Part shown: positions 25,230-33,858 of the stretch, piece by piece
Layout: each line of letters opens with the position of its first letter
How positions within the stretch are numbered: position 1 is the stretch's first letter
DNA from: Streptomyces xiaopingdaonensis
GTDB taxonomy: Bacteria > Actinomycetota > Actinomycetes > Streptomycetales > Streptomycetaceae
Assembly: GCF_000262345.1 (NCBI RefSeq)
Contig: NZ_AJTQ01000169.1
Span: forward strand, 1-55,817
DNA length: 55,817 bases
Direction: 5' to 3'
Made by a program: the position numbers and the translations under genes
The notes under the pieces: generated by a model
What the model saw: the letters and a program-made list of their open reading frames with translations, nothing else
What the model was told of the DNA's origin: nothing
Database searches by the model: none

Positions 25230-26171
25230 TCACTCCGAGAGCAGCCGCCCTTTGCGTGCCAGCAGGAACCGCTTGAACGCCGCGACGGGCGAGGTGTCCT
25301 GGTGCCCGGCGAGCCACGCCACTCCGATCTCGCGGAAGGCGCGCGGTGCCGTCACCGTCAACTCGTGGACCCCCTGGCGGTGTACGGGCGCCGGGGGCAG
25401 CAGCGCGACGCCGAGGCCGGCCGCGACGAGGCCGCGGATCGTCTCCGACTCCTCGCCCTCGAAGGCGATCCGCGGACGGAAGCCGGCCTGCGTGCAGAGG
25501 TCGTCGAGGATGCGCCGCATCCCGTAGCCGCGCTCCAGCGTGACGAAGGACTCGCCCGCCGCCTCGGCGAGCCGCACGCGTCTGCGGCGGGCGAGCGGGT
25601 GGTCGTCGGGGACGACGAGTCGGAGCCGCTGTTCGTCGAGGCGGCGGGAGACGAGGTCGGGCGCCGCGGGCAGCGGCGAGGTGAGGCAGAGGTCCAACTC
25701 GCCCGCGCGCAGGCGTTCCAGCATCGCGTCGCCGTACGTCTGCACGAGGGAGAAGCGCACCCGGGGGTGCTCGGCGCGGAAGTCGCGGAGGAGGCTCGGG
25801 ACCGTCTCCCAGCCGAGGGTGTGGAGGAAGCCGAAGGCGACCTTCCCCGTTGCCGGGTCGGCGTCGGTGCGGACGGACTCGGCCGCGCCCTCGACGGCCG
25901 CGAGGGCACGCTCGGCCGAGGCGAGGAACGTGCGTCCCGCGGGGGTGAGCGAGAGCGCCCTGCCGTGCCGGGCGAAGAGCGCGACGCCCAGTTCCCGCTC
26001 CAGCCGGGTGAGGGAGCGGCTCAACGTCGACTGGGGGACGCCGAGTTCGTGCGCCGCGCGGGTGACGTGCTCGAGGCGGGCGACGGCGGCGAACTGCGCG
26101 AGGCGCGGGGCGAGCGACGCCGCCCAGCCCGTTGTGACAGAGATGTCATTCTCGTGACCCGGCGATGACAT
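25230..26171 (-). CDS. LysR-family transcriptional regulator
   Basis: 313 residues. Winged helix in residues 20-80 (LAQFAAVARLEHVTRAAHEL, PQSTLSRSLTRLERELGVAL, SLTPAGRTFL) followed by a substrate-binding domain (GKVAFGFLHTLGWETVPSLL, LDLCLTSPLP, RLVVPDDHPLARR, RGLVAAGLGVALLPP). ATG at 26171 follows AGGAGGGG, an excellent ribosome-binding site. It is divergent from an MFS exporter gene with 92 bp between, the usual arrangement for a LysR regulator controlling the transporter; the inducer is probably an exported compound. No nucleoside operator is present. Confidence 0.92.
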   Translation of the reverse strand: MSSPGHENDISVTTGWAASLAPRLAQFAAVARLEHVTRAAHELGVPQSTLSRSLTRLERELGVALFARHGRALSLTPAGRTFLASAERALAAVEGAAESVRTDADPATGKVAFGFLHTLGWETVPSLLRDFRAEHPRVRFSLVQTYGDAMLERLRAGELDLCLTSPLPAAPDLVSRRLDEQRLRLVVPDDHPLARRRRVRLAEAAGESFVTLERGYGMRRILDDLCTQAGFRPRIAFEGEESETIRGLVAAGLGVALLPPAPVHRQGVHELTVTAPRAFREIGVAWLAGHQDTSPVAAFKRFLLARKGRLLSE

Positions 26172-26227
26172 ATCCCCTCCTGAACTGTGCTGATGCATGA
26201 ATGGATTGATTTTCGCAGTTCCGTGCA

Positions 26228-26257
26228 TTGGACGCATGAAACAGCCGGCCGTAAGTT
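26228..26257 (+). promoter_or_regulatory. promoter of the MFS transporter gene
   Basis: TTGGAC (26228-26233), 18-bp spacer, TAAGTT (26252-26257); the ATG begins 6 nt later without a ribosome-binding site, so the message is probably leaderless. The LysR site should lie in the same 92-bp region, but I could not single out a convincing T-N11-A box. Confidence 0.65.
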
Positions 26258-26263
26258 CGACGT

Positions 26264-27586
26264 ATGCCTGCTGCTGATACCAAGGCGTCCGAGCCGCGTT
26301 CGGACGCCGCCTCCGAGGACCACCCCGCACCCGCACCGCGCACCGGCGACCCCGGAGCAGCGGACACCGATGCCACGAAGCTGTCGCCGGGCGACCCCGG
26401 GCACACCCGGATGCGCCTCGCGCTCTTCGCCGCAGGACTCGCCACCTTCGCCCTCCTCTACGAGACTCAGGCGCTCCTCCCGGAGATCTCCCGGGACCTC
26501 AACGCCTCCCCCGACCAGGCCAGTTGGACCGTCTCAGGGCCGACGATCGGCCTCGCCGCCGCCGTGCTGCCGCTCGCCGCGCTCTCCGAGCGGTTCGGCC
26601 GCCGGCGCATCCTGACGGTCTCGATGGCGGCGGCCGTCGCACTCGCGCTCGTCGTCCCGTTCGCGCCCGGGCTCGGCGCGCTCGTCGCGCTGCGCACCCT
26701 CCAGGGCGTGGCGGTCGCGGGGGTGCCGGCGTCGGCGCTCGCCTTCCTCTCCGACGAGGTGCGCCGACGCCATCTCGTGGGCGCCGTCGGGCTGTTCGTC
26801 GCGGGCAACAGCGTCGGCGGGATGAGCGGGCGCATCCTCACCGGGTGGGTCACGCAGGCGTGGGGGTGGCGCGCCGGGCTGATGGCCGTGGCGCTGACCT
26901 CGCTGCTCTGCGCCGTCGCCTTCCGGCTGCTGGTGCCGGAGCCGCGGCACTTCACGCCCGTACCGCTGCGGCCCGCCGCCATGGCGCGGACGGTCGGGCG
27001 GCACCTGCGCAACCCGCTGCTGCTGCGGCTCTACGCGATCGGGCTGCTCTTCATGAGCGTCTTCGGCTCTGTCTACACGGTGATCGGGTACCGGCTCGTC
27101 GAGGAGCCGTTCTCGCTCTCGCAGGGGCTCGTGGGCTCGATCTTCGTCATCTACCTCGTGGGGACGCTCGCCTCGGCGACGGCAGGGCGGCTCAACGCGC
27201 GCCTCGGGCGGCGCGGCACTCTCTACCTCGGCGTCGGCACCGCGTCGGCGGGGCTGCTGCTCAGCATGGTCGACAGCCTCTTCGGCGTCGTCGCGGGCCT
27301 CGTGCTCGTCACCGCCGGGTTCTTCGCCGGGCACGCGGTGGCGCAGGGCGCGGTGAGCCAGACGGCGACGGAGGGCAAGGCGCAGGCGTCCGCCCTCTAC
27401 ACGATGGCGTACTACCTCGGCAGCTCCCTCGGCGGCGCCTTCGGCGCGCTCGCCTTCGCGGCCGGCGGCTGGGCGGCCACGGCGTCGCTGGGGCTCGGCT
27501 CGATGGCGCTCGCCGGGTGCGTCACGCTCTACGCCACGCGCAAGGCCGTCGTGGCGAACCGCGTGGCGGTCGGGGCCGCCGCCTGA
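26264..27586 (+). CDS. major facilitator superfamily transporter (exporter type)
   Basis: 440 residues. A disordered acidic N-terminus (1-48) precedes 12 hydrophobic helices. The loop 2-3 motif LSERFGRRRILTVS is the MFS signature A, repeated in weaker form as GRLNARLGRRGTLYLG in the second half. The sequence ALLPEISRDLNASPDQASW at helix 1-2 and LRTLQGVAVAGVPASALAFL resemble the YnfM/AraJ group of drug or sugar exporters. Substrate unknown. The divergent LysR gene is the likely regulator. A 12-bp hairpin ends the transcript before deoA. Confidence 0.88.
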   Translation: MPAADTKASEPRSDAASEDHPAPAPRTGDPGAADTDATKLSPGDPGHTRMRLALFAAGLATFALLYETQALLPEISRDLNASPDQASWTVSGPTIGLAAAVLPLAALSERFGRRRILTVSMAAAVALALVVPFAPGLGALVALRTLQGVAVAGVPASALAFLSDEVRRRHLVGAVGLFVAGNSVGGMSGRILTGWVTQAWGWRAGLMAVALTSLLCAVAFRLLVPEPRHFTPVPLRPAAMARTVGRHLRNPLLLRLYAIGLLFMSVFGSVYTVIGYRLVEEPFSLSQGLVGSIFVIYLVGTLASATAGRLNARLGRRGTLYLGVGTASAGLLLSMVDSLFGVVAGLVLVTAGFFAGHAVAQGAVSQTATEGKAQASALYTMAYYLGSSLGGAFGALAFAAGGWAATASLGLGSMALAGCVTLYATRKAVVANRVAVGAAA

Positions 27587-27594
27587 GGCCCGCC

Positions 27595-27641
27595 CGACTC
27601 CCCCTCGGCGCACCGCACTTGCGGCCGCGGAGGGGGAGTCG
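27595..27641. terminator. bidirectional terminator between MFS gene and deoA
   Basis: CGACTCCCCCTC (27595-27606) and its complement (27630-27641) with a 23-nt loop lie between two convergent genes, immediately before the deoA stop. Confidence 0.8.
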
Positions 27642-27646
27642 ACGTC

Positions 27647-28921
27647 TCAGGCGATCCGCTCCAGCACCACCGGCTGCTTCGTGAAGGCGCCCGCTTCGTC
27701 GACGGCGACCGCGCCCTCCAGCGCCTCCGCCGCATACGCGAACGCCTCGGGGGTGTCGCTGTGCAGGGTGAGCAGGGGGGCGCCCGCCGTGACGGAGTCG
27801 CCCGGCTTGGCGTGGAGTTCGACACCGGCCCCCGCCTGGACGGGGTCCTCCTTGCGGCTGCGTCCGGCGCCGAGCCGCCAGGCGCAGACGCCGACGGCGT
27901 AGGCGTCGAGCTCGGTGAGGACGCCGGCCTCCTGCGCCGTGACGGTGTGCCGCTCGCGGGAGGCGGGCAGCGGGGCGTCCGGGTCGCCGCCCTGCGCGGT
28001 GATCATGCAGCGCCAGTGGTCCATCGCGGAGCCGTCCGCGAGCGCCTTGGCGGGGTCGGCCGAGGCGAGTCCGGCGGCGTCGAGCATCTCGCGGGCGAGC
28101 GCGAGGGTGAGCTCCACGACGTCGTCGGGGCCGCCTCCCGCGAGCACCTCGACGGACTCGCGGACCTCCAGCGCGTGTCCGGCGGTGCGGCCGAGCGGGG
28201 TCGACATGTCGGTGATCAGCGCGCGGGTACGGACCCCGTGGTCGGTGCCCAACTCGACCATGGTGCGGGCGAGTTCGCGGGCCTGTTCGGGCGTCTTCAT
28301 GAAGGCGCCGGAGCCGGCCTTCACGTCGAGGACGAGCGCGTCGGTCCCCTCGGCGATCTTCTTCGACATGATCGACGAGGCGATCAGCGGGATCGACTCG
28401 ACGGTGCCGGTGACGTCACGGAGCGCGTAGAGGCTGCGGTCCGCGGGCGCCAGCCGCTCGTTGGCCGCGCAGACGACGCAGCCGGTCTCGCGGAGGACGT
28501 CGAGCATCTCCTCCGCGGTGAGCCCTGCACGCCAGCCGGGGATCGACTCCAGCTTGTCGAGTGTGCCGCCGGTGTGCCCCAGTCCGCGCCCGGAGAGCTG
28601 CGGTACGGCCGCGCCGCACGCCGCCACGAGCGGGGCGAGCGGCAGCGTGATCTTGTCACCGACGCCGCCCGTCGAGTGCTTGTCCGTGGTGGGCTCGGGG
28701 AGCGAGGAGAAGTCCATGCGGTCGCCGGAGGCGATCATCGCCGCCGTCCAACGGGCGGTCTCCGTACGGGACATGCCGTTGAGGAAGACCGCCATCGCGA
28801 GCGCCGACATCTGCTCGTGCGCCACCTCGCCCCTGGTGTAGGCGGCGATGATCCAGTCGATCTGCTCGGCGGTGAGCTCGCCGCCGTCCCGCTTGGTGCG
28901 GATCACGGAGATGGCGTCCAT
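27647..28921 (-). CDS. deoA: thymidine phosphorylase
   Basis: 424 residues. Family signatures: AMAVFLNGMSRTETARWTAA, the phosphate-site DKHSTGGVGDK, LSGRGLGHTGGTLDKLESIP, VCAANERLAPADRSLYALRD, LVLDVKAGSGAFMK and the C-terminal alpha/beta domain. It cleaves thymidine or deoxyuridine with phosphate to the base and deoxyribose-1-phosphate. ATG at 28921 is preceded by GAGGAG at 5 nt; a GTG two codons upstream has no room for a ribosome-binding site. It is the last gene of a leftward run from the BmpA lipoprotein gene, 166 bp after cytidine deaminase, and no operator lies in that gap, so it is probably read from the bmpA promoter. Confidence 0.95.
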   Translation of the reverse strand: MDAISVIRTKRDGGELTAEQIDWIIAAYTRGEVAHEQMSALAMAVFLNGMSRTETARWTAAMIASGDRMDFSSLPEPTTDKHSTGGVGDKITLPLAPLVAACGAAVPQLSGRGLGHTGGTLDKLESIPGWRAGLTAEEMLDVLRETGCVVCAANERLAPADRSLYALRDVTGTVESIPLIASSIMSKKIAEGTDALVLDVKAGSGAFMKTPEQARELARTMVELGTDHGVRTRALITDMSTPLGRTAGHALEVRESVEVLAGGGPDDVVELTLALAREMLDAAGLASADPAKALADGSAMDHWRCMITAQGGDPDAPLPASRERHTVTAQEAGVLTELDAYAVGVCAWRLGAGRSRKEDPVQAGAGVELHAKPGDSVTAGAPLLTLHSDTPEAFAYAAEALEGAVAVDEAGAFTKQPVVLERIA

Positions 28922-29087
28922 CTGCACTCCTCGGTCGTGTGGTTGGGGCCGGGCGCGCCGGGCCGCGCCGCGGCCGCGGACGGTGTGCGGCAGGCGTGCG
29001 GAATCGGGCGCGGGGGTCTCCGCGCGCCCGCGGCGCTCCGGGGTGGGCGTGCGCCCCGGACGTCCCCCGTGCGTCCGGCACGGTGGT

Positions 29088-29522
29088 TCAGCGGGCGAGG
29101 TGCTCCGGTGTGAAGGGGTCGGCGAGGAGCTCGGAGAGCCTGCGGCTGCCGGCCGCCCCGTCGACGAGCAGGCCGGGACCGCCGTGCTCCCACAGCAGTT
29201 GGCGGCACCTGCCGCACGGCGCGACGGGCACGCCGTCCTGCCCGACGCAACTGACGGCCGTGAGCCGCCCGCCGCCGCGCGCGTACAGCTCGGAGACGAG
29301 CCCGCACTCGGCGCAGAGGCTCAGGCCGATCGACGCGTTCTCCACGTTGCAACCGGAGACGGTGGTGCCGTCGTCGACCTGTCCGGCCGCGCCCACCGGG
29401 TAGCCGGAGTACGGCGCGTAGGCGCGGGCCATGGCACCGCGGGCGAGGGCGCGCAACGCGGGCCAGTCGACGGGCTGTTCGGACGGGGTCCCGCTCTCGG
29501 GGATGTGCGGTCCTGCGGTCAC
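29088..29522 (-). CDS. cdd: cytidine deaminase
   Basis: 144 residues, the length of tetrameric cytidine deaminases. Zinc-binding CAECGLVSELYARGG (Cys-Ala-Glu) and PCGRCRQLLWE (CxxC) are intact, with YAPYSGYPVGAA and GCNVENASIG forming the substrate site. It turns cytidine and deoxycytidine to uridine and deoxyuridine, feeding DeoA. The GTG at 29522 overlaps the stop of the permease by 4 bp, so it is translated with the transporter. About 20 extra N-terminal residues (VTAGPHIPESGTP) precede the usual core. Confidence 0.95.
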   Translation of the reverse strand: MTAGPHIPESGTPSEQPVDWPALRALARGAMARAYAPYSGYPVGAAGQVDDGTTVSGCNVENASIGLSLCAECGLVSELYARGGGRLTAVSCVGQDGVPVAPCGRCRQLLWEHGGPGLLVDGAAGSRRLSELLADPFTPEHLAR

Positions 29523-30841
29523 TGGGCCTGTCCTCTGCGGTAGGACTTGCCGACGGCTCTCGGTGCGCGCAGCCGTTGGGCGGCGAGCGCGAGCACCAGG
29601 AGGGTGGCGACGTAGGGGGTCATCTCGACGAACTCCAGCGGGATGGTGTCGGTAAGGGCATACCAGACAATCAGCAGCACGGCGGTGACCGTGCTCAGCG
29701 CGGCCTGGAGCCGGTGCCCCGAACGGAGCTTGGCGAGCGCGATGGCGAGCAGCACCACGGCGACGAGGAGCAGCAGCGCGTGCACCGTCGGCCCGCCGGA
29801 GCGGAGTTGGAGCGCGTCCATGAAGCCGAAGAGGCCGGCTCCCATGGCGACGCCGCCGGGGCGCCAGTTGCCGAAGATCATCGTGGCGAGGCCGATGTAG
29901 CCGCGGCCGCCGGTCTGCTGGTCCTGGTAGATGTGGACGTCGATGGCGAGGAAGGCCCCGCCGAGCCCCGCGAGGGCGCCCGAGACGACGACGGCCGCGT
30001 ACTTGTAGCGGTAGACGTTGACGCCGAGCGTCTCGGCCGCGACCGGGCTCTCGCCGCAGGACCGCAGCCGCAGCCCGAACGACGAGCGCCAGAGCGCGAA
30101 GAAGCTCGCCACGAAGACCGCCACGGCGAGGACGGTGAGCCAGGAGACCGAGCTGACGAGCGAACCGAGCAGCCCTGCGGCGTCGGAGACGAGGAACCAG
30201 TGGTGCTCCTCGACCGCCTTGAGCCCGTCGGAGAGTCCCGGGACGGTGAACGTCGGCATCGAGTCCATCGGTGGGGACTGCTTGTCGTTGCCGCCCTGCG
30301 CCGCCGCTTCGCTCCCCTCGGCGCCGAACCACAGCTTCGCGAGGAACTGCACGACGCCGAGCGCGAGGATGTTCATCGCGACACCGGAGACGATGTGGTC
30401 GACCCCGAACGTGACGGTGGCTACGGCGTGGAGGAGCCCGCCGAGCGCGCCGCCCGCGATCCCCGCGACGGCCGCCACCCAGGGGCCGTACTGCCAGCCG
30501 AGCCACCCGGCCGAGAAGGCGCCGAGCATCATCATGCCCTCGAGGCCGATGTTGATGACGCCGGCCCGCTCCGCCCACAGCCCGCCGAGCCCGGCGAGGC
30601 CGATCGGGACGGCGGCGCCGAGGGCCGCGGAGTACTGCCCGCTCGCGGTGAGCTGGTTGGCTCCGGTGACGATGCGCAGCAGCGACAGCGCGACGAGGCC
30701 GCCGGCGACGAGGAGCAGGATCTGCGGGTACGTCAGCTTCCCGCGGGCGCCCTTCGCCTCGCCGCCGCGGGTGAGCGTGGCCCGGAGGACGGCGAACTTC
30801 TGCCGTCCGGGGGCCTGTTGGGGTTTCAGGGGCGCACTCAC
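29519..30841 (-). CDS. ABC transporter permease, nucleoside uptake (second permease)
   Basis: 440 residues with about ten hydrophobic helices, of the BPD_transp_2 class. Diagnostic segments are AERAGVINIGLEGMMMLGAF, HAVATVTFGVDHIVSGVAMN and RSCGESPVAAETLGVNVYRY with the cytoplasmic coupling motif, then YIGLATMIFGNW. The GVINIGLEGMM signature is typical of permeases that work with BmpA-type nucleoside-binding lipoproteins (as in NupP/NupQ). The GTG start overlaps the previous permease by 4 bp, and cytidine deaminase overlaps its end. An inserted loop of about 40 residues (SEAAAQGGNDKQSPPMDSMP region) probably faces outside. Confidence 0.92.
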   Translation of the reverse strand: MSAPLKPQQAPGRQKFAVLRATLTRGGEAKGARGKLTYPQILLLVAGGLVALSLLRIVTGANQLTASGQYSAALGAAVPIGLAGLGGLWAERAGVINIGLEGMMMLGAFSAGWLGWQYGPWVAAVAGIAGGALGGLLHAVATVTFGVDHIVSGVAMNILALGVVQFLAKLWFGAEGSEAAAQGGNDKQSPPMDSMPTFTVPGLSDGLKAVEEHHWFLVSDAAGLLGSLVSSVSWLTVLAVAVFVASFFALWRSSFGLRLRSCGESPVAAETLGVNVYRYKYAAVVVSGALAGLGGAFLAIDVHIYQDQQTGGRGYIGLATMIFGNWRPGGVAMGAGLFGFMDALQLRSGGPTVHALLLLVAVVLLAIALAKLRSGHRLQAALSTVTAVLLIVWYALTDTIPLEFVEMTPYVATLLVLALAAQRLRAPRAVGKSYRRGQAQ

Positions 30842-31977
30842 GCCGACACCTCCGCCTTCTCGCCGCCCGCGCCCGGGGAGGCGGCGAGTTCGGCGCCGAC
30901 CTCCCGCTGCTGCCTGCGCAGGCCGTAGCGGCGTACCACCTCGTAAGCGATGACGACGCAGAGCACGATCACGCCCTGCATCACACCGACGATTTCCTGG
31001 GCGTATCCCTCGAACTCCAGTTGTGTTCCCGTGCGTTCGAGGAAGCCCCACAGCAGGGCGCCGAGGGCCATCCCGATCGGGTGGTTCCGGCCGAGCAGCG
31101 CGATGGCGATGCCGGTGAAGCCTATGCCCGCGGGGAAGTCGGTGCCGTAGTTGAACGACTCGTTGAGGAGCGTCGGCATCCCGACGAGGCCGGCGACGGC
31201 CCCCGAGAGCACCATGCTCGTCACGATCATCCGCCGGACGCTGACGCCGCTCGCGGTGGCCGCGGACTCCGAGCGCCCGACCGCGCGCAGGTCGAAGCCG
31301 AATCGGGTGCGCCCCAGGACGAACCAGTACGCGACGCCGATGACGAGCGCGATCAGGATCGTGCCGTAGATCGGGTCCGGGTCGGTGGGGAGGGTGAAGA
31401 AGCGGGTGGCCTCAGGGAGGTACGGGGTGTGGAAGAGGTTGCCCTCCTTCTCGGCGAGCCTGCCCTCCTGGAGGAAGTAGCCGATGAGAGAGCCGGCGAT
31501 GGAGTTGAGCATGATCGTGGTGATCACCTCGCTCACCCCGCGCGTGGTGCGGAGCACCCCGGCGATCCCTGCCCAGACGGCGCCGACGACCATCGCCGTG
31601 AGCAGCACCAGCGGCAGCGCGAGGAAGCCGGGCAGCGAGACCGCGCCGCCGACGACCGCGGCGGCGAAGGCGGCGATGCGGTACTGGCCGTCGACCCCGA
31701 TGTTGAAGAGGTTCATGCGGAAGCCGACGGCAACGGCGACCGCCGAGAGGTAGTAGGGGATCGCCTTGTTGACGATCCAGATCTGGCTGTCGCTCTTCGA
31801 GCCGAAGTCGAGCATCACCTGGAACGCGTGGAACGGGTCCTTGCCCGTCGCGCCGATCACGAGCGAGGTGATCGCCAGAGCGGCGACGATCGCGAGCAGC
31901 GGTGCGGCGAGCGCCTGCACCACGGCCTGCGGGTCGATCCTGCGCGGCCCGGAGCCGCGGCCGGCGGGGCGGGTCAC
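30838..31977 (-). CDS. ABC transporter permease, nucleoside uptake (first permease)
   Basis: 379 residues, eight to ten helices. Family signatures: IPYYLSAVAVAVGFRMNLFN, FNIGVDGQYRIAAFAAAVVG, TTRGVSEVITTIMLNSIAGS and FDLRAVGRSESAATASGVSV, the last being the ATPase-contacting loop. It would form a heterodimeric channel with the second permease. GTG start overlaps the ATPase stop by 4 bp and its own stop overlaps the next permease by 4 bp, so expression of the three is coupled. The acidic C-terminal 20 residues are likely cytoplasmic. Confidence 0.92.
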   Translation of the reverse strand: MTRPAGRGSGPRRIDPQAVVQALAAPLLAIVAALAITSLVIGATGKDPFHAFQVMLDFGSKSDSQIWIVNKAIPYYLSAVAVAVGFRMNLFNIGVDGQYRIAAFAAAVVGGAVSLPGFLALPLVLLTAMVVGAVWAGIAGVLRTTRGVSEVITTIMLNSIAGSLIGYFLQEGRLAEKEGNLFHTPYLPEATRFFTLPTDPDPIYGTILIALVIGVAYWFVLGRTRFGFDLRAVGRSESAATASGVSVRRMIVTSMVLSGAVAGLVGMPTLLNESFNYGTDFPAGIGFTGIAIALLGRNHPIGMALGALLWGFLERTGTQLEFEGYAQEIVGVMQGVIVLCVVIAYEVVRRYGLRRQQREVGAELAASPGAGGEKAEVSA

Positions 31978-33656
31978 CTCGCCTCACCCCCTTCGTCGTC
32001 GGGGCCTCGTTCTTCGTCGGCCTGCGGGCTGCGCTGGCCGGGGAGCGGTGGAGCGCCGGGCCCGGGCGGCTCGTCGTCCTCGTGGACGAGGTGGCCGCTG
32101 GCGGCGCCCGTCATCGCGGAGCCGAGCTCCTCCGGTGTGATCGCCGCGGGGTCCGCGTCGGCGACGAGGGCGCCGCGGTACATCACCCGCAAGGTGTCGG
32201 AGAGGCCGATGAGTTCGTCGAGGTCGGCCGAGACGAGGAGCACGGCGAGGCCCTCCCGTCGCGCCTGCCTGATCTGGTCCCAGATCTGCGCCTGTGCGCC
32301 GACGTCGACGCCGCGGGTGGGGTGGGCCGCGATGAGGAGCTTGGGCTCGTGGCTCATTTCCCGGCCGACGATGAGCTTCTGCTGGTTGCCGCCGGAGAGG
32401 CTGGCGGCGGGGACGTCGATGCCGGGGGTACGCACGTCGTACTCCTCGACGATGCGCTCGGTGTCCCGCCGGGCGCCGCGCGGGTCGAGGAGCCTGCCGC
32501 GGGAGTTGGGCGCCTCGGTGACGTGGCCGAGGATGCGGTTCTCCCAGAGCGGCGCCTCCAGGAGCAGCGCGTGGCGCTGGCGGTCCTCGGGGATGTAGCC
32601 GATGCCCTGTTCGCGCCGGGTGCGGGTGGAGGCGTGCGCGAGGTCCGTGCCGTCGAGCTCCACGGCGCCGGACTCCGGCTCGCGGATGCCTATCACCGCC
32701 TCGACGAGCTCGGCCTGGCCGTTGCCCTCCACGCCCGCGATGCCGAGCACCTCGCCGCGGTGGATGGTGAAGGACACGCCGTCGAGGACCGTCCGTGCGA
32801 CGCCGTCTCCGTCGGTCGCCGCCAACCGGAGCCCGTCGACCCGGAGTACGGGGACGTCGGTGACGGTCGACTCGCGCGTCTCCGGCGAGGGGAGCTCGCT
32901 GCCGACCATCAGCTCGGCGAGCTGGCGCGGACTCGTGCGCTCCGGGGTGAGGGTCTCGACGGTCGTGCCCCTGCGGATCACCGTGATCTCGTCGGCGACG
33001 GACATCACCTCGCCGAGCTTGTGCGAGATGAAGAGGACGGTGAGCCCCTCGGCCTTCAGCTCCCTGAGGTTGTCGAAGAGCGCGTCGACCTCCTGCGGGA
33101 CGAGGACCGCCGTGGGCTCGTCGAGGATGAGCGTACGGGCGCCGCGGTAGAGGACCTTGAGGATCTCGACGCGCTGCCGGTCGGCGACGCCGAGGTCCTC
33201 GACGAGCGTGTCGACGCGGATGCCGAGGCCGTACTTCTCGGAGATCTCCTGGATGCGCGCGCGGGCGCGGCCCGCGATGCCGTGGAGGCGTTCGGCGCCG
33301 AGGACCGTGTTCTCCAGGACCGTGAGGTTGTCGGCGAGCATGAAGTGCTGGTGGACCATGCCGATGCCGCGCGCGATCGCGTCCGCCGGGGTGTGGAGCG
33401 AGACCTCTTCGCCGTCGAGTGCGATGGTGCCCTCGTCCGGCTTCTGCATGCCGTAGAGGATCTTCATCAGCGTCGACTTGCCCGCGCCGTTCTCGCCGAC
33501 GAGGGCGTGGACCGTGCCGCGGCGCACGGTGATGCCGATGTCGTGGTTGGCCACGACACCGGGGAAGCGCTTGGTGATCCCCCGGAGTTCGACCGCCGAC
33601 GGGTGCTGCCCGGCGCTTTCGGGTGCGGCGCGTTGGGGGGTGCTGGCTGGGGAAAT
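31974..33656 (-). CDS. ABC transporter ATPase, nucleoside uptake (two ATPase domains)
   Basis: 560 residues if begun at ATT 33656. Two ATPase domains: Walker A GENGAGKST, signature region VADRQRVEILK and Walker B TLILDEPTA in the first; a degenerate loop GVEGNGQAEL, signature LSGGNQQK and LLIAAHPTRGVDVG in the second. This asymmetry is typical of YufO/RbsA-like importers. No ATG, GTG or TTG exists in frame before GTG 33554, and that start would remove the first strand AVELRGITKRFPGVV that every homologue needs. ATT at 33656 has GAGGTG 5 nt upstream and gives ISPASTPQ, so I propose it; a sequencing error is the alternative. 3' disordered Pro/Gly/Asp tail of about 40 residues. Confidence 0.85.
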   Translation of the reverse strand: MSPASTPQRAAPESAGQHPSAVELRGITKRFPGVVANHDIGITVRRGTVHALVGENGAGKSTLMKILYGMQKPDEGTIALDGEEVSLHTPADAIARGIGMVHQHFMLADNLTVLENTVLGAERLHGIAGRARARIQEISEKYGLGIRVDTLVEDLGVADRQRVEILKVLYRGARTLILDEPTAVLVPQEVDALFDNLRELKAEGLTVLFISHKLGEVMSVADEITVIRRGTTVETLTPERTSPRQLAELMVGSELPSPETRESTVTDVPVLRVDGLRLAATDGDGVARTVLDGVSFTIHRGEVLGIAGVEGNGQAELVEAVIGIREPESGAVELDGTDLAHASTRTRREQGIGYIPEDRQRHALLLEAPLWENRILGHVTEAPNSRGRLLDPRGARRDTERIVEEYDVRTPGIDVPAASLSGGNQQKLIVGREMSHEPKLLIAAHPTRGVDVGAQAQIWDQIRQARREGLAVLLVSADLDELIGLSDTLRVMYRGALVADADPAAITPEELGSAMTGAASGHLVHEDDEPPGPGAPPLPGQRSPQADEERGPDDEGGEAR

Positions 33657-33780
33657 GACGGCACCTCGGGTTTTCGGTCGGCTCGCGCGCGGGCGGCCGG
33701 AGGAGGAGGGGGCGGCCGGAGTGCCCGCTGCCGCGGGGGGAGTTGGGGTCGTGCCGGCGGGCTCGGCGTCCGCCGCTCGC

Positions 33781-33828
33781 GCCCGCCGCCGGCCGTCCGC
33801 GCACGCGGCGGAGTGCCCGGCGGCGGGC
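33781..33828. terminator. hairpin between bmpA and the ABC ATPase gene
   Basis: GCCCGCCGCCGG (33781-33792) pairs with 33817-33828; inside the loop CCGCG-CA-CGCGG forms a smaller stem. It lies 31 bp downstream of the lipoprotein stop on the same transcript as the importer genes, so it may act as a partial terminator or RNA stabiliser that keeps binding protein in excess over the membrane parts. Confidence 0.7.
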
Positions 33829-33858
33829 AGGTTTCAGCGGGTCGCGAGGATCAGCGGG

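Noticed and set aside
25982..26262. Upstream extension of the LysR gene to 26336
   Set aside because: The ATG at 26171 has an excellent AGGAGGGG site; the extension would run across the divergent MFS promoter and adds no conserved sequence.
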